NCBI GenBank assembly: GCA_017940955.1
Contig: JAGAXP010000313.1
Span: forward strand, 1 to 29,494
From: Oribacterium sp.
Lineage (GTDB): Bacteria > Bacillota_A > Clostridia > Lachnospirales > Lachnospiraceae
Reading direction: 5' to 3'
DNA: 29,494 bases
Part shown: piece by piece, positions 15,999-23,682 of the stretch
How the letters are laid out: every line of letters begins with the position of its first letter
Numbering within the stretch: the stretch's first letter is position 1
Notes under the pieces: model-generated
The model's database searches: none
What the model was told of the DNA's origin: nothing
Seen by the model: the letters and a program-made list of their open reading frames with translations, nothing else
Made by a program: the position numbers and the translations under genes

Positions 15999-16955
15999 TT
16001 ATTTGGTCAGAAATGATTCTGCTTCGGCTTTTATCATTTCCACCAGGTCCCTGTATGCGGGAAGGCTCTTAAAGTACTTTTCTGAATAAACAAGGCTGAT
16101 TTCTCCTTTTGTTGCCGGGTCATCAAACGGTATACAGGTCATGCCGCCACCTTCGACCTCGGTATAACGTTTGTTTGCCGGATAGAAGCTGACCGCAAAA
16201 ACATCAGGCTGTTCGCTGGCCATTTTGATAACTGTCTGAACAGAATCTACGGTGATGACATTATTGACGGTAATCTCCTTGACGAGCTCGGGAACAAAAC
16301 CTGACAGCATGGAATAGGCCCGCACTTCGGATACTTCTTCATCAAGCTTTGAAGAATGACTTGGATATGCAAGACAATAGCCTTTGAGATCCGAAAAATT
16401 AACGGTTTTATATTTTGTAAGGGGACTCTCATTTTTAACGAGGCATCCGTAATAGCCTTCCATCAGGGTTATCTTTTTGATGCCTTTAGCATTAAATGCG
16501 GGATCATCGTCATCTTTACGATTGAGACAGATTGCAAGTGAAGGATGTGCAGTATTTAAGGATACCTGCTTTTCCGGAGCGGCATCCCCCTGATATTTCA
16601 AAAGAACGTTGGAGTGGTTTCTCTGGAAAGGGATATGAAGCTTTGGTATAAGAAAGCCCACAAGGGAGATATGCGAGTAAGCATAAATAGTCGTGGATTC
16701 GTTATCGTTGGCAAGCTTTTTCCACCCGTTATAGTAATCCAGTATTATACGTGCCTCTTTGTAGATTTTTTCTCCTTCGGGAGTAAGCTGCATTCCGGAT
16801 TTGTTTCGCTCAAAAAGAATAACACCCAGTTCATTTTCCATAAGCTTAATGGATTTTGTCAGGCTTGGCTGTGCTATATATAGCTTTTTGGCAGCCTGAT
16901 TAACGGAACCGGTTTCTGCAATTGCGACAAAATAATTAAGGGAGCTTATCTTCAT
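15999..16955 (-). CDS. LysR-family transcriptional regulator
   Basis: 318 residues, normal for the family. Residues 1-60 form the winged helix-turn-helix (MKISSLNYFVAIAETGSVNQ, AAKKLYIAQPSLTKSIKLME, ELGVILFERNKSGMQLT). The rest is a LysR-type effector-binding domain, more divergent. It is divergent from the URO-D-family gene at 17216 across 260 bases, the classic layout for a LysR activator of its neighbour, so it probably controls 17216-18250. The effector is unknown. It is separated from the arabinose genes by a strong terminator and is unlikely to belong to them. Confidence 0.93.
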   Translation of the reverse strand: MKISSLNYFVAIAETGSVNQAAKKLYIAQPSLTKSIKLMENELGVILFERNKSGMQLTPEGEKIYKEARIILDYYNGWKKLANDNESTTIYAYSHISLVGFLIPKLHIPFQRNHSNVLLKYQGDAAPEKQVSLNTAHPSLAICLNRKDDDDPAFNAKGIKKITLMEGYYGCLVKNESPLTKYKTVNFSDLKGYCLAYPSHSSKLDEEVSEVRAYSMLSGFVPELVKEITVNNVITVDSVQTVIKMASEQPDVFAVSFYPANKRYTEVEGGGMTCIPFDDPATKGEISLVYSEKYFKSLPAYRDLVEMIKAEAESFLTK

Positions 16956-17091
16956 GGTAGTTCTCCGCTTTACAAATCAATGATCAAAATGTATTTGACC
17001 TACTAACAGGATCTTGCTCTTTAATGGATTTTGAAAACATTATAGCTGTTTTTCATATACTTAAGATTTTTTTATATTATACAAGGATTTA

Positions 17092-17128
17092 AGTCGATAG
17101 TATATTACTTTAACATGTAGAGTCGATA
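17092..17128. promoter_or_regulatory. Direct repeat in the LysR/URO-D divergent region
   Basis: AGTCGATA occurs twice, at 17092-17099 and 17121-17128, a period of 29 bases (nearly three helical turns). A possible -10 box TATTAT lies just upstream near 17074. It is a candidate binding site for the divergent LysR protein; the support is only position and repetition. Confidence 0.3.
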
Positions 17129-17215
17129 TAAATTGAAGGAACAAACAGGTTATGACAAGTCCCTGAGGAATGGAACTGATCATAAAGCTGTTCTTATCAT
17201 GGAGGAATATCAGTC

Positions 17216-18250
17216 ATGACAAACAGGGAAAGAATTAAGAGGGCATTTTCGAATCAACCGGTAGACAGGGTTCCGGTAGCTTTTTTTCATCATTTCACGT
17301 CACCTTATGACTGGAATATGGGACTCAGCAATCCGGAGGCGCTTGAAGCAAATATAACTCTTCATAAAGCATCTCTTGAAAAGTTTGTTCCGGATATCAT
17401 AAAGATAATGAATGACACTCTCATGATGATGCCTCTGGATATCAGCGGCATTGAGAAGGCTTCAGATCTTTACAAGATTAAAAAACCTATGATCGATTCT
17501 CCTTATGCCAAGGCACAGATAGACCTTACCAAAAGAGTAATGGAGATATATGAAGGTGTTGATGCACCTGTCTATGTGACCTGTTTCTCTGCTGCCTGGG
17601 TGCTCAGAAATGCATTTACCCAGGGACTTCCGGTTTTCGGAGCACAGGAAGATACCATGCAGCGATTCATGAGGGAAGATCCTGTTGCAGTGAAATATGC
17701 ATTAGACATTATCACTGAAGGCATAATCGATCTTAACAGAGTACTTCTTACAGAATGCGGCGCGGATGGTATCTACCTGAGCTGCAGCAATCAGGGTGGA
17801 TTTTTCAATGAGGTCTTCCACAAAAAGTATGTTGCTCCTACCGAAAAGAAGATACTTGATGAAGCAAAGAAGATCAGAAATACCAATATTTTACATATCT
17901 GCGGATATCACGGTCATGGAAATGACTTGAGACTATACAAAGGTTATGATGCCGCTGCCTACAGCGTTGCGGTTGTGGCAGAAGGAACAACTCTGAGTGA
18001 TGCCAAGAAGCTCTTTAAAGGCAAATGCATCATCGGAGGTTTCTCACAGGACGGCATCATATATAAGGGCTCTAAGGAAGAGCTTGAGAAGGCAACCTAT
18101 AACCTTCTTTCCGAATGCGGACAGACCGGCATCATCATTGGCGCCGACTGCACCGTCCCCAATGACATAGATGAGGAGCGTTTCAACTGGGTTCGTGAAT
18201 CCTGCAAACAGTTTGCATCATGTAACTCAGCCATGTTTTCCGCATCCTGA
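17216..18250 (+). CDS. Uroporphyrinogen decarboxylase-family protein, methyltransferase type
   Basis: 344 residues; ATG 17216 follows GGAGG. The N-terminus MTNRERIKRAFSNQPVDRVP is typical of the URO-D superfamily. True heme-pathway enzymes lack a zinc site, whereas MtaA/CmuA-like methylcobalamin methyltransferases carry His-x-Cys plus a distant Cys. Here His227-Ile-Cys229 (in NILHICGYHG) and Cys312 (in GADCTVP) fit that pattern, so methyl transfer involving a corrinoid or a thiol is more likely than decarboxylation. No corrinoid protein or partner methyltransferase gene is in the window. It is alone on the plus strand, divergent from a LysR regulator, and ends before a strong terminator. The substrate is unknown. 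Confidence 0.88.
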   Translation: MTNRERIKRAFSNQPVDRVPVAFFHHFTSPYDWNMGLSNPEALEANITLHKASLEKFVPDIIKIMNDTLMMMPLDISGIEKASDLYKIKKPMIDSPYAKAQIDLTKRVMEIYEGVDAPVYVTCFSAAWVLRNAFTQGLPVFGAQEDTMQRFMREDPVAVKYALDIITEGIIDLNRVLLTECGADGIYLSCSNQGGFFNEVFHKKYVAPTEKKILDEAKKIRNTNILHICGYHGHGNDLRLYKGYDAAAYSVAVVAEGTTLSDAKKLFKGKCIIGGFSQDGIIYKGSKEELEKATYNLLSECGQTGIIIGADCTVPNDIDEERFNWVRESCKQFASCNSAMFSAS

Positions 18251-18265
18251 TAAGAATTAATCTGT

Positions 18266-18304
18266 TTTTAAAGAGACACTCTCCCCAACCTAATCTCTTT
18301 AAAA
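18266..18304. repeat. Inverted repeat after the URO-D-family gene
   Basis: TTTTAAAGAGA (18266-18276) and TCTCTTTAAAA (18294-18304) are perfectly complementary around a 17-base loop. No U-tract follows. It precedes the terminator at 18320 and may protect the mRNA end. Confidence 0.6.
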
Positions 18305-18319
18305 TATACACACACCACG

Positions 18320-18346
18320 GCCCCTTCCCCAAGGGGCAATTTTTTA
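18320..18346 (+). terminator. Terminator of the URO-D-family gene
   Basis: GCCCCTT (18320-18326) pairs with AAGGGGC (18331-18337) around a CCCC loop, followed by AATTTTTTAT. It is a classic intrinsic terminator on the plus strand. Confidence 0.9.
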
Positions 18347-18374
18347 TTTCAGAATATGAAACGGATTATATCCG

Positions 18375-18454
18375 AAAAAGTGAGCCGGCGGGCATCCATC
18401 CAAAAACATTCAACTTCGTTTTTTAAATGTTTTTAAATGGATACCTGCCGGCTC
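18375..18454 (-). terminator. Long imperfect palindrome, probable terminator of the DUF3089 gene
   Basis: Arms 18382-18410 and 18426-18454 (29 bases each) pair with only four mismatched positions, each of which is a G-T wobble on one strand or the other. The stem starts with GAGCCGGC. On the minus strand it is followed by ACTTTTTCGG. It is much longer than a standard terminator and resembles a small mobile hairpin element. Confidence 0.65.
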
Positions 18455-18528
18455 CTATGTTTTCTATGATCTTATAGTCTGGGCTGATACTTTTCGCATT
18501 GCCCTATTCTGTTTTTTAAGAGATTTAT

Positions 18529-19509
18529 TTAATGCCCGGCCATATACGCCGCAACACGTTTTCCTACATTATCCTTTATGTTGCTATAGTAGTAGGTATA
18601 ATCGCTGGCGTGGCGTCCGTCCGGTCCGAAGAACTCGGCTGCGGTTCTGGCGTTTTCCTCGGGCATTGGTTCAACCTTTGCATGAGTTACGACCACACCG
18701 CGGGCGAGATTGATCTGCGCATCCGCACCCATATCGCCTATCGTGGCCTCACCGGTTTCTTCGTTCTCCACGAGGGATCCCAGGTTCATGCTGGCCGGAG
18801 CGTAGGTTTCATCAAGCTTCCAGTTGAGGGGGTTAATGCTTCTGGTGTTAGGCAGTACAACGACGTTGTGAGCATTAGTCTCAACGTTCTTAGGACCCTC
18901 TGTATTCCATGCTATTATAACGCCTGTGTCGGTTTCGCCGGTGGCGAACTTAAGGTGCGGGTTGGCCGCAAGATACTCGTCTGTGACGGAGTAGCCGATG
19001 GTGTAGGCTGCGACCATGCGTGCATAGTAATCCGGATGATCCTTAAAGTAAGTACGAAGCAATAAAAGAACCATGGCTGAGCCCTGGCTGTGACCTGCGA
19101 TGATAAAAGGACGACCACCGTTGTAGTTTTCAAAATAGTAGTCCAGGGCAGCAGTTATATCGTCCATGGGCATGCCTGCAAAAGCAGCATCTGCGGTTCC
19201 GGTTTTCTTAAACATTTCTCCGGCATACTTTAAGCCGGACTGGCGGTAGTACGGGATGAAAAGGTTGGTGGCATCCTCATAAGTAGTCGCATGCAGCTGG
19301 TACTCCTGTTCCGCACCCTGCAGCATCTCTTCATTGTCGAGGCTGGCAAAGTCGGGGGCACCTTCTGCAAAGCTTCCCATGATATACTCCGTCGCATAGA
19401 CATAGAAGGTATCAACATCCTTGGTGATTTCCGGAAGCTTGCACCAGCATTCTTTCCTGGAATAGTCGGGTGCAATACCTGATGTATCTGATGAAAGGTT
19501 GTTGCTCAT
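18529..19509 (-). CDS. DUF3089 alpha/beta-hydrolase-like protein
   Basis: 326 residues; ATG 19509 is 5 bases after AGGAG. The protein matches the DUF3089 family: an early DVDTFYVYATEY block, NLFIPYYRQS (82-91), DDITAALDYYF, and the nucleophile elbow GHSQGS with Ser141. This suggests a serine esterase or lipase-like activity. No signal peptide is visible, although many relatives are exported. It follows the amidohydrolase gene (19588-21243) on the same strand with a 78-base gap holding a hairpin, so the two may be co-transcribed. The substrate is unknown. Confidence 0.82.
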   Translation of the reverse strand: MSNNLSSDTSGIAPDYSRKECWCKLPEITKDVDTFYVYATEYIMGSFAEGAPDFASLDNEEMLQGAEQEYQLHATTYEDATNLFIPYYRQSGLKYAGEMFKKTGTADAAFAGMPMDDITAALDYYFENYNGGRPFIIAGHSQGSAMVLLLLRTYFKDHPDYYARMVAAYTIGYSVTDEYLAANPHLKFATGETDTGVIIAWNTEGPKNVETNAHNVVVLPNTRSINPLNWKLDETYAPASMNLGSLVENEETGEATIGDMGADAQINLARGVVVTHAKVEPMPEENARTAAEFFGPDGRHASDYTYYYSNIKDNVGKRVAAYMAGH

Positions 19510-19534
19510 TATTTCTCCTCTCTGCTTTTTATTT

Positions 19535-19574
19535 TACGGTTCAGCCTGTGGACTATGAGGAACAGGCTGAACTG
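19535..19574. repeat. Intercistronic hairpin between amidohydrolase and DUF3089 genes
   Basis: Arms 19535-19548 and 19561-19574 (14 bases, one wobble) contain GGTTCAGCCTGT and its complement. On the minus strand the following sequence is TAAAATAAAAAGC, without a U-tract. It lies just upstream of the DUF3089 ribosome binding site. It is more likely a processing or stability element than a terminator. Confidence 0.6.
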
Positions 19575-19587
19575 TTAACAAATACTT

Positions 19588-21243
19588 TTATTTTACTTTC
19601 TTTCCGCCAAAGTAAACTTCCTCCGGCTTGTTGAAGCTGAATCCTTCTTTTTCGGCTGTGAGCAGGTCTTTGTCGAATACAAGGAAGTCTGCATCCTTTC
19701 CTACAGTTATGGAACCCTTTTTGGATTCGATGCCAAGCTGTTCTGCTCCGTTTATCGTATATCCAACCAGCATCTCCTCAATTGTCATTACCTCTTTTTC
19801 AGGAGGAAATACCTCAGGGAATCTGGCAAATTCGTAATTCCTGGTCTTTTCTGTGATCAGACGTGTCATTCCGACTTCCATGCCAAGATACGGATTCCAG
19901 GTCATAAAGTCTCCGAAGACAATGTTGTCACTTGACCATGCTACCTTGGCACCGGTGTCCCAGAGAGTTCTGCAGCGGAACTGCTTTTTGGAACGCTCCT
20001 CACCGAGCCATGTAGCACTGAAAGTCGGATCTCCGGCGTGCCAGTGCGGTGTGAAGTTTGCATATACGCCAAGCTTTGCAAAACGATCGAGATCCGCATC
20101 ATCCTGGATTTCAAGATGTGCACAGGTGACTCTCACTTTGAGGTCATCTCCCATTTCTTTTCTGGCCATCTCTACTCCATCCAGAACTGTTCGTGATGCA
20201 CGTTCTCCAACGGTGTGAAGGTGAAGATCCAGATTTGCATCATTAAGATTCTTTAAAAGTTTTGCGATTCCCTCTGCGGTGAAAGCGGTAGATCCCAGTG
20301 TATGGATATCCACATAAGGGGTTACCATTGCGGCGGTATGGATTTTCTGGGTACCATCCATGAAAATCTTCATGGTATGAACATTCAGGTGCTCAGTGTT
20401 GTACTCACGCTGTATACGCTTAAGCTGCTCCAGACCTTCTTCTGCATCCTTCTCGGCATTGATAACAAGGCTTCCGTCGATGTATACGGGAAGCTTTCCC
20501 TGCTTATCAAGTTCGCAGAGACGCTTATAGACCTTCTCGTGGAATTTCATATCTCCCGGAAGTCCCGCATCAAATACTGCGGAAACACCGTATTCGACTG
20601 AAAAATCTATCCAACGCTTAAGTGCTGCATCAACCTGCTCATCGCTAAGCTCCATTCCGTTGTCAAGAATGATGCGAACTTCTGTTGCGCCTTCATACAT
20701 ATTTCCGGTCACATGTCCGTCTTTCCTTACGTAAAAGGCAAGTCCCGGGATGGGATCCGGCGTGTCGTCATTAATCCCGTGCTTTTCAAGAATCTTTGAG
20801 TTTACCCAGATACTGTGACCTTCACCTTCCTGAATCTGAAGCTCGGCATCAGGACATATAGCGTCGAGCTCCTCTTTTACGATATCCTCTCCCTTAAGGT
20901 ATTTCTTTTCCAAAAAGAATCTGTAGCGCTTCTGCCCCGGATGCTCTTTGATGAACTTTGTCATCAGGTCAAATGCCTCCTGCTTGCCGTCCGGCTCAAG
21001 GCGCTCATCGATGACTGCGTACTCAAAACCTACGGGAATGGTGATATGAACATGGCTGTCGATGATGCCGGGCATGATGAACTTTCCGCCGAGGTCTGTA
21101 ACCTCTCCCTCATACTCCGAAAGACCTGCTTCGTCTCCCACATAGACAAATTTGCCGTCCTTTACCACAAGCGCTGCAGCCTGTGGATTGGCCTTGTCTG
21201 ATGTGAAGATTTTCGCGTTCCTGATGATCTTATCTGCTTTCAT
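19588..21243 (-). CDS. YtcJ-like metal-dependent amidohydrolase
   Basis: 551 residues; ATG 21243 is 6 bases after AGGAG. It belongs to the Amidohydro_3 (YtcJ) branch. A short beta-sandwich start (IRNAKIFTSDKANPQAAALV) is followed by the metal motif MPGIIDSHVH with His64 and His66. HLHTVGERASRTVLDGVE provides further ligands, then VTCAHLEI and AWSSDNIVFGDF. The end is the returning sandwich (GSITVGKDADFLVFDKDLL). Such enzymes hydrolyse amide or similar bonds, but substrates in this branch are largely unassigned. It lacks a signal peptide, so it is cytoplasmic. It probably forms an operon with the DUF3089 hydrolase. Confidence 0.92.
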   Translation of the reverse strand: MKADKIIRNAKIFTSDKANPQAAALVVKDGKFVYVGDEAGLSEYEGEVTDLGGKFIMPGIIDSHVHITIPVGFEYAVIDERLEPDGKQEAFDLMTKFIKEHPGQKRYRFFLEKKYLKGEDIVKEELDAICPDAELQIQEGEGHSIWVNSKILEKHGINDDTPDPIPGLAFYVRKDGHVTGNMYEGATEVRIILDNGMELSDEQVDAALKRWIDFSVEYGVSAVFDAGLPGDMKFHEKVYKRLCELDKQGKLPVYIDGSLVINAEKDAEEGLEQLKRIQREYNTEHLNVHTMKIFMDGTQKIHTAAMVTPYVDIHTLGSTAFTAEGIAKLLKNLNDANLDLHLHTVGERASRTVLDGVEMARKEMGDDLKVRVTCAHLEIQDDADLDRFAKLGVYANFTPHWHAGDPTFSATWLGEERSKKQFRCRTLWDTGAKVAWSSDNIVFGDFMTWNPYLGMEVGMTRLITEKTRNYEFARFPEVFPPEKEVMTIEEMLVGYTINGAEQLGIESKKGSITVGKDADFLVFDKDLLTAEKEGFSFNKPEEVYFGGKKVK

Positions 21244-21463
21244 GCTTTGCTCCTTTTCAATTCTTTATATCTTATCCGACAGCTTTTTTGTCTTCTCAAA
21301 AAAGCCTGTTAACACATACATAAGTTTTATCGACAGATGTTCCTTCTCATATAATTTTAAATTCGGAATAATTGTCCGCCACACGATCAGGCAGCAAAGT
21401 CATGTCATGGCAGACCATAAAAGTTTCTTTTTCGAGATGTAACTAAGGAGACGTGGCCTGATA
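21244..21463. other. Leader region of the amidohydrolase gene
   Basis: The gap 21244-21544 (301 bases) has no convincing gene. GCTTTTTT (21282-21289) and AAAAAAGC (21298-21305) form a perfect hairpin about 40 bases upstream of the amidohydrolase ATG. A 23-codon open frame at 21347-21418 (minus) is noted separately. The remainder is AT-rich and probably holds the amidohydrolase promoter. Confidence 0.5.
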
Positions 21464-21510
21464 AGAAAAAAAGTACTTCTCAGGTACATAGAGTTACCTT
21501 TGAAGTACTT
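21464..21510 (-). terminator. Terminator of the RNA methyltransferase gene
   Basis: Arms 21471-21486 and 21495-21510 (AAGTACTTC and GGTA blocks, two mismatches) are followed on the minus strand by TTTTTTTCTTATC. It lies about 35 bases after the stop at 21545. Confidence 0.85.
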
Positions 21511-21544
21511 TTATTTCACTTTATAGTCTAAAACCCACGTAATA

Positions 21545-22741
21545 TCAGGCTTTTTTCTCAAAATCATGCGGCTTATTCTGGTTTACCATCCTGCCCGTAT
21601 ATGAGTAGAAGTATGTTTTCATCATGCCGTTGTAGATCTTACGGTTCTTGTCAGCCTTGCCGAGGTACTTCTCGGAATCCTCCCAGGCGGTGATGACATG
21701 CATGGCCCAGCTATCGAGACCCTGGTAAGCTTCCTTAAGCTCTGTGTAAAGCATGGGAAGATTTCTCTTGTCCTCGATACGCTCGCCGTAAGGCGGGTTT
21801 GTGATGATGTAGCCGGCCTTTCCGCTGTGTGAGAAGTCCGCAAGATCACGTACCTGAAGGTGGATGATCTTGTCAACTCCGGTGCGCTCTGCATTCTCTC
21901 TCGCTACCGGAATGACATCAGGGTTAATGTCATAGCCCTGGATGTCGATCTTCTTTCCTTCAGCTGTCATGCCGGTTTCGAGAAGCTGAGTGTCAACCAT
22001 CTCATTTGCTTCGTCGAAAGCATTGTACCAAAGCTTCTTGTCGATGAAGTTGGTCCAGGTCTCGGAGATAAAGGCTCTGTCCATACCCGGGGCAATGTTT
22101 GCGGCCATCATGGCTGCCTCGATAACGAAGGTTCCGGAACCGCACATAGGATCAACCAGTGCATGGTTTCTGTTCCAGCCTGACTGCATAAGGAGGGCTG
22201 CCGCAAGAGTCTCTGTGATAGGAGCAAGACCCTGCTTCAGACGGTAGCCTCTCTTGTGGAGAGACTCACCTGAGGTGTCGAGACAAACTGTAAATTCATC
22301 CTTATAGGCAAAGACTCTAACCGGATATTTTGCACCGTGCTCTTCAAACTGGGAAATGCCGAAATGCTCGCCCAGCCTTGCAACCATAGCCTTCTTCATG
22401 ATGGACTGAATGTCTCTGGTAGAGAAAAGCTTTGACTTAACGGAGCTTGCCTTTGTCACCCAGAAGCTGCCGTCTACAGGAATGTACTCCTCCCATGGAA
22501 GCTTTTTGGTTGCCTGAAACAGCTCTTCCCAGGTTTCAGCCTTAAAAGAACCAACCTTAAGAAGGATTCTCTCAGGTGTACGCATGAAAATGTTTGCACG
22601 GCAGATGGCATCGGCATCGCCTATGAAGCCTACACGTCCGTCGGTTACGGTAGTGATATCGTAACCAAGGTCTATGACTTCCTTTTTTGTTACTGCTTCA
22701 AGACCAAAATGGCAGGGAGCTACTAATTCGAATGTTTTCAT
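21545..22741 (-). CDS. THUMP-domain class I RNA methyltransferase (RlmL/YpsC type)
   Basis: 398 residues, matching the short Firmicutes form (N-terminal half of the fused E. coli RlmKL). The THUMP region covers roughly residues 1-160 (ELVAPCHFGLEAVTKKEV). The methyltransferase part has the SAM-binding motif DPMCGSGTFVIEAA (197-210) and the catalytic NPPYGERI (315-322), which marks N2-guanine methylation. It probably methylates 23S rRNA at the position modified by RlmL. ATG 22741 follows AAGGAAAAAT. It is followed by a strong terminator and preceded by the terminator of the DUF1700 gene, so it is a single-gene unit. Confidence 0.92.
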   Translation of the reverse strand: MKTFELVAPCHFGLEAVTKKEVIDLGYDITTVTDGRVGFIGDADAICRANIFMRTPERILLKVGSFKAETWEELFQATKKLPWEEYIPVDGSFWVTKASSVKSKLFSTRDIQSIMKKAMVARLGEHFGISQFEEHGAKYPVRVFAYKDEFTVCLDTSGESLHKRGYRLKQGLAPITETLAAALLMQSGWNRNHALVDPMCGSGTFVIEAAMMAANIAPGMDRAFISETWTNFIDKKLWYNAFDEANEMVDTQLLETGMTAEGKKIDIQGYDINPDVIPVARENAERTGVDKIIHLQVRDLADFSHSGKAGYIITNPPYGERIEDKRNLPMLYTELKEAYQGLDSWAMHVITAWEDSEKYLGKADKNRKIYNGMMKTYFYSYTGRMVNQNKPHDFEKKA

Positions 22742-22759
22742 ATTTTTCCTTTTCTATTT

Positions 22760-22810
22760 AAAAGACGGATCTGAATGCGTGGATTTTAATCTCAGCATTA
22801 CAAATCCGTC
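22760..22810 (-). terminator. Terminator of the DUF1700 gene
   Basis: GACGGAT (22764-22770) pairs with ATCCGTC (22804-22810), with AATGC/GCATT as an inner stem. On the minus strand TTTTAAATAG follows. It is located just after the stop at 22819. Confidence 0.75.
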
Positions 22811-22818
22811 ATCCATGA

Positions 22819-23466
22819 TTACCGTAAAAATTTATTTATCAGCCATACAATACAGAAGGCTACCATTATAGTCGGGAGGTACGGTGACAGGATGTACAGA
22901 ATACCGCCCACAACGTTTATAATCACTTCAAGTATGAGGAAGAAGATGATAAAGGCAATGAGACAACCCCAGCCGCCGGTGCTGAAGATATGTCCGTAAT
23001 TACCGTTTTTTTCACCTCTGAAGAAGTCACCGAAACCGGAACGGTTGTTGTCGTTCCTTGTGCCTTCTTCCGAATAACTCTTCTGCTCACGACGGTTCTC
23101 ATCCTGATAACCCTGCTTAGGCTCATCGTTTTCAGACTCTGAGTAGGATGAACTTTCGGCATTTCTGTAGGATTTATCTCTTTCGAACTCAAGGGCGTCA
23201 GAATAAGGTTCTGTATCTATGGTTCCTCTGATTTCTTCGTCCTGATTTGCAACAGGATCCCCCGCTGCCTCTGCAGTATCGATGATGGTTTTTGCAAGGA
23301 GTCTCGGAGAGCCTAATTCCTCAACCACTTCCGATTCTGATCTTCCCTTACTTACTTCGCCGCTGATATAGTTGTCATAGTAAGCAAGCTGTTCACGTAT
23401 GATCTGATCGGATACGTTGAGATTGAGCTGCACCGTTAAATCATGGAGGAATTGTTCTTTTGTCAC
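22819..23466 (-). CDS. DUF1700 (HAAS-domain) membrane protein
   Basis: 215 residues from GTG 23466. This start gives the family N-terminus (M)TKEQFLHDLTVQL and has AGAGG 8 bases upstream. Longer frames starting at 23496 or 23550 would run into the aspS terminator. Residues 1-75 form the helical HAAS/DUF1700 domain (YYDNYISGEVSKGRSESEVV, ELGSPRLLAKTII). Residues 80-150 are a low-complexity Ser/Glu/Asn-rich linker. The C-terminus has two membrane helices (GCLIAFIIFFLILEVIINVV and YLPTIMVAFCIVWLINKFL). HAAS proteins often pair with PadR-type regulators, but none is adjacent. Its role is not known, perhaps envelope signalling. Confidence 0.85.
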   Translation of the reverse strand: MTKEQFLHDLTVQLNLNVSDQIIREQLAYYDNYISGEVSKGRSESEVVEELGSPRLLAKTIIDTAEAAGDPVANQDEEIRGTIDTEPYSDALEFERDKSYRNAESSSYSESENDEPKQGYQDENRREQKSYSEEGTRNDNNRSGFGDFFRGEKNGNYGHIFSTGGWGCLIAFIIFFLILEVIINVVGGILYILSPYLPTIMVAFCIVWLINKFLR

Positions 23467-23502
23467 TAGTATGTCCTCTCTCTCGAGTTTAGTCATTAAT
23501 AG

Positions 23503-23537
23503 AATAAACCGAGACTGGCATATGATGCAAGTCTCGG
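23503..23537 (-). terminator. Hairpin terminator between aspS and the DUF1700 gene
   Basis: CCGAGACT (23509-23516) pairs with AGTCTCGG (23530-23537), with GCAT/ATGC inside. On the minus strand it is followed by TTTATTCTATT. It lies about 145 bases after aspS and directly before the DUF1700 start, so it ends or attenuates readthrough from aspS. Confidence 0.7.
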
Positions 23538-23682
23538 CCGTAAAGTTCATATAAAATTCACTTCTATTCTAAGCAGTTCATGTTAAAACAAAGCATAGTC
23601 TGCCGGCTGATTACCGGGCAAATCTTTATTATCCATGACACTTATAGCCGAGCGGGAGAAAAAATCCCGTTCGAACGAAAAA

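Noticed and set aside
18532..19065. 177-codon open frame on the plus strand
   Set aside because: It lies wholly opposite the DUF3089 gene and mirrors its codons; no start signal or known family.
23467..23550. Longer start for the DUF1700 protein (MNFTAETC...)
   Set aside because: The extra sequence overlaps the terminator hairpin at 23509-23537, and the GTG at 23466 has the better site and the family N-terminus.
23585..23638. 17-codon minus-strand frame after aspS (MDNKDLPGNQPADYALF)
   Set aside because: No ribosome binding site and no recognised family; too short to support.
23640..23682. tRNA-like TTCGAAC motif after aspS
   Set aside because: The surrounding bases give no acceptor, D or anticodon stems. 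CGTTCGAACG is only a short palindrome beside a CGGGA/TCCCG stem.
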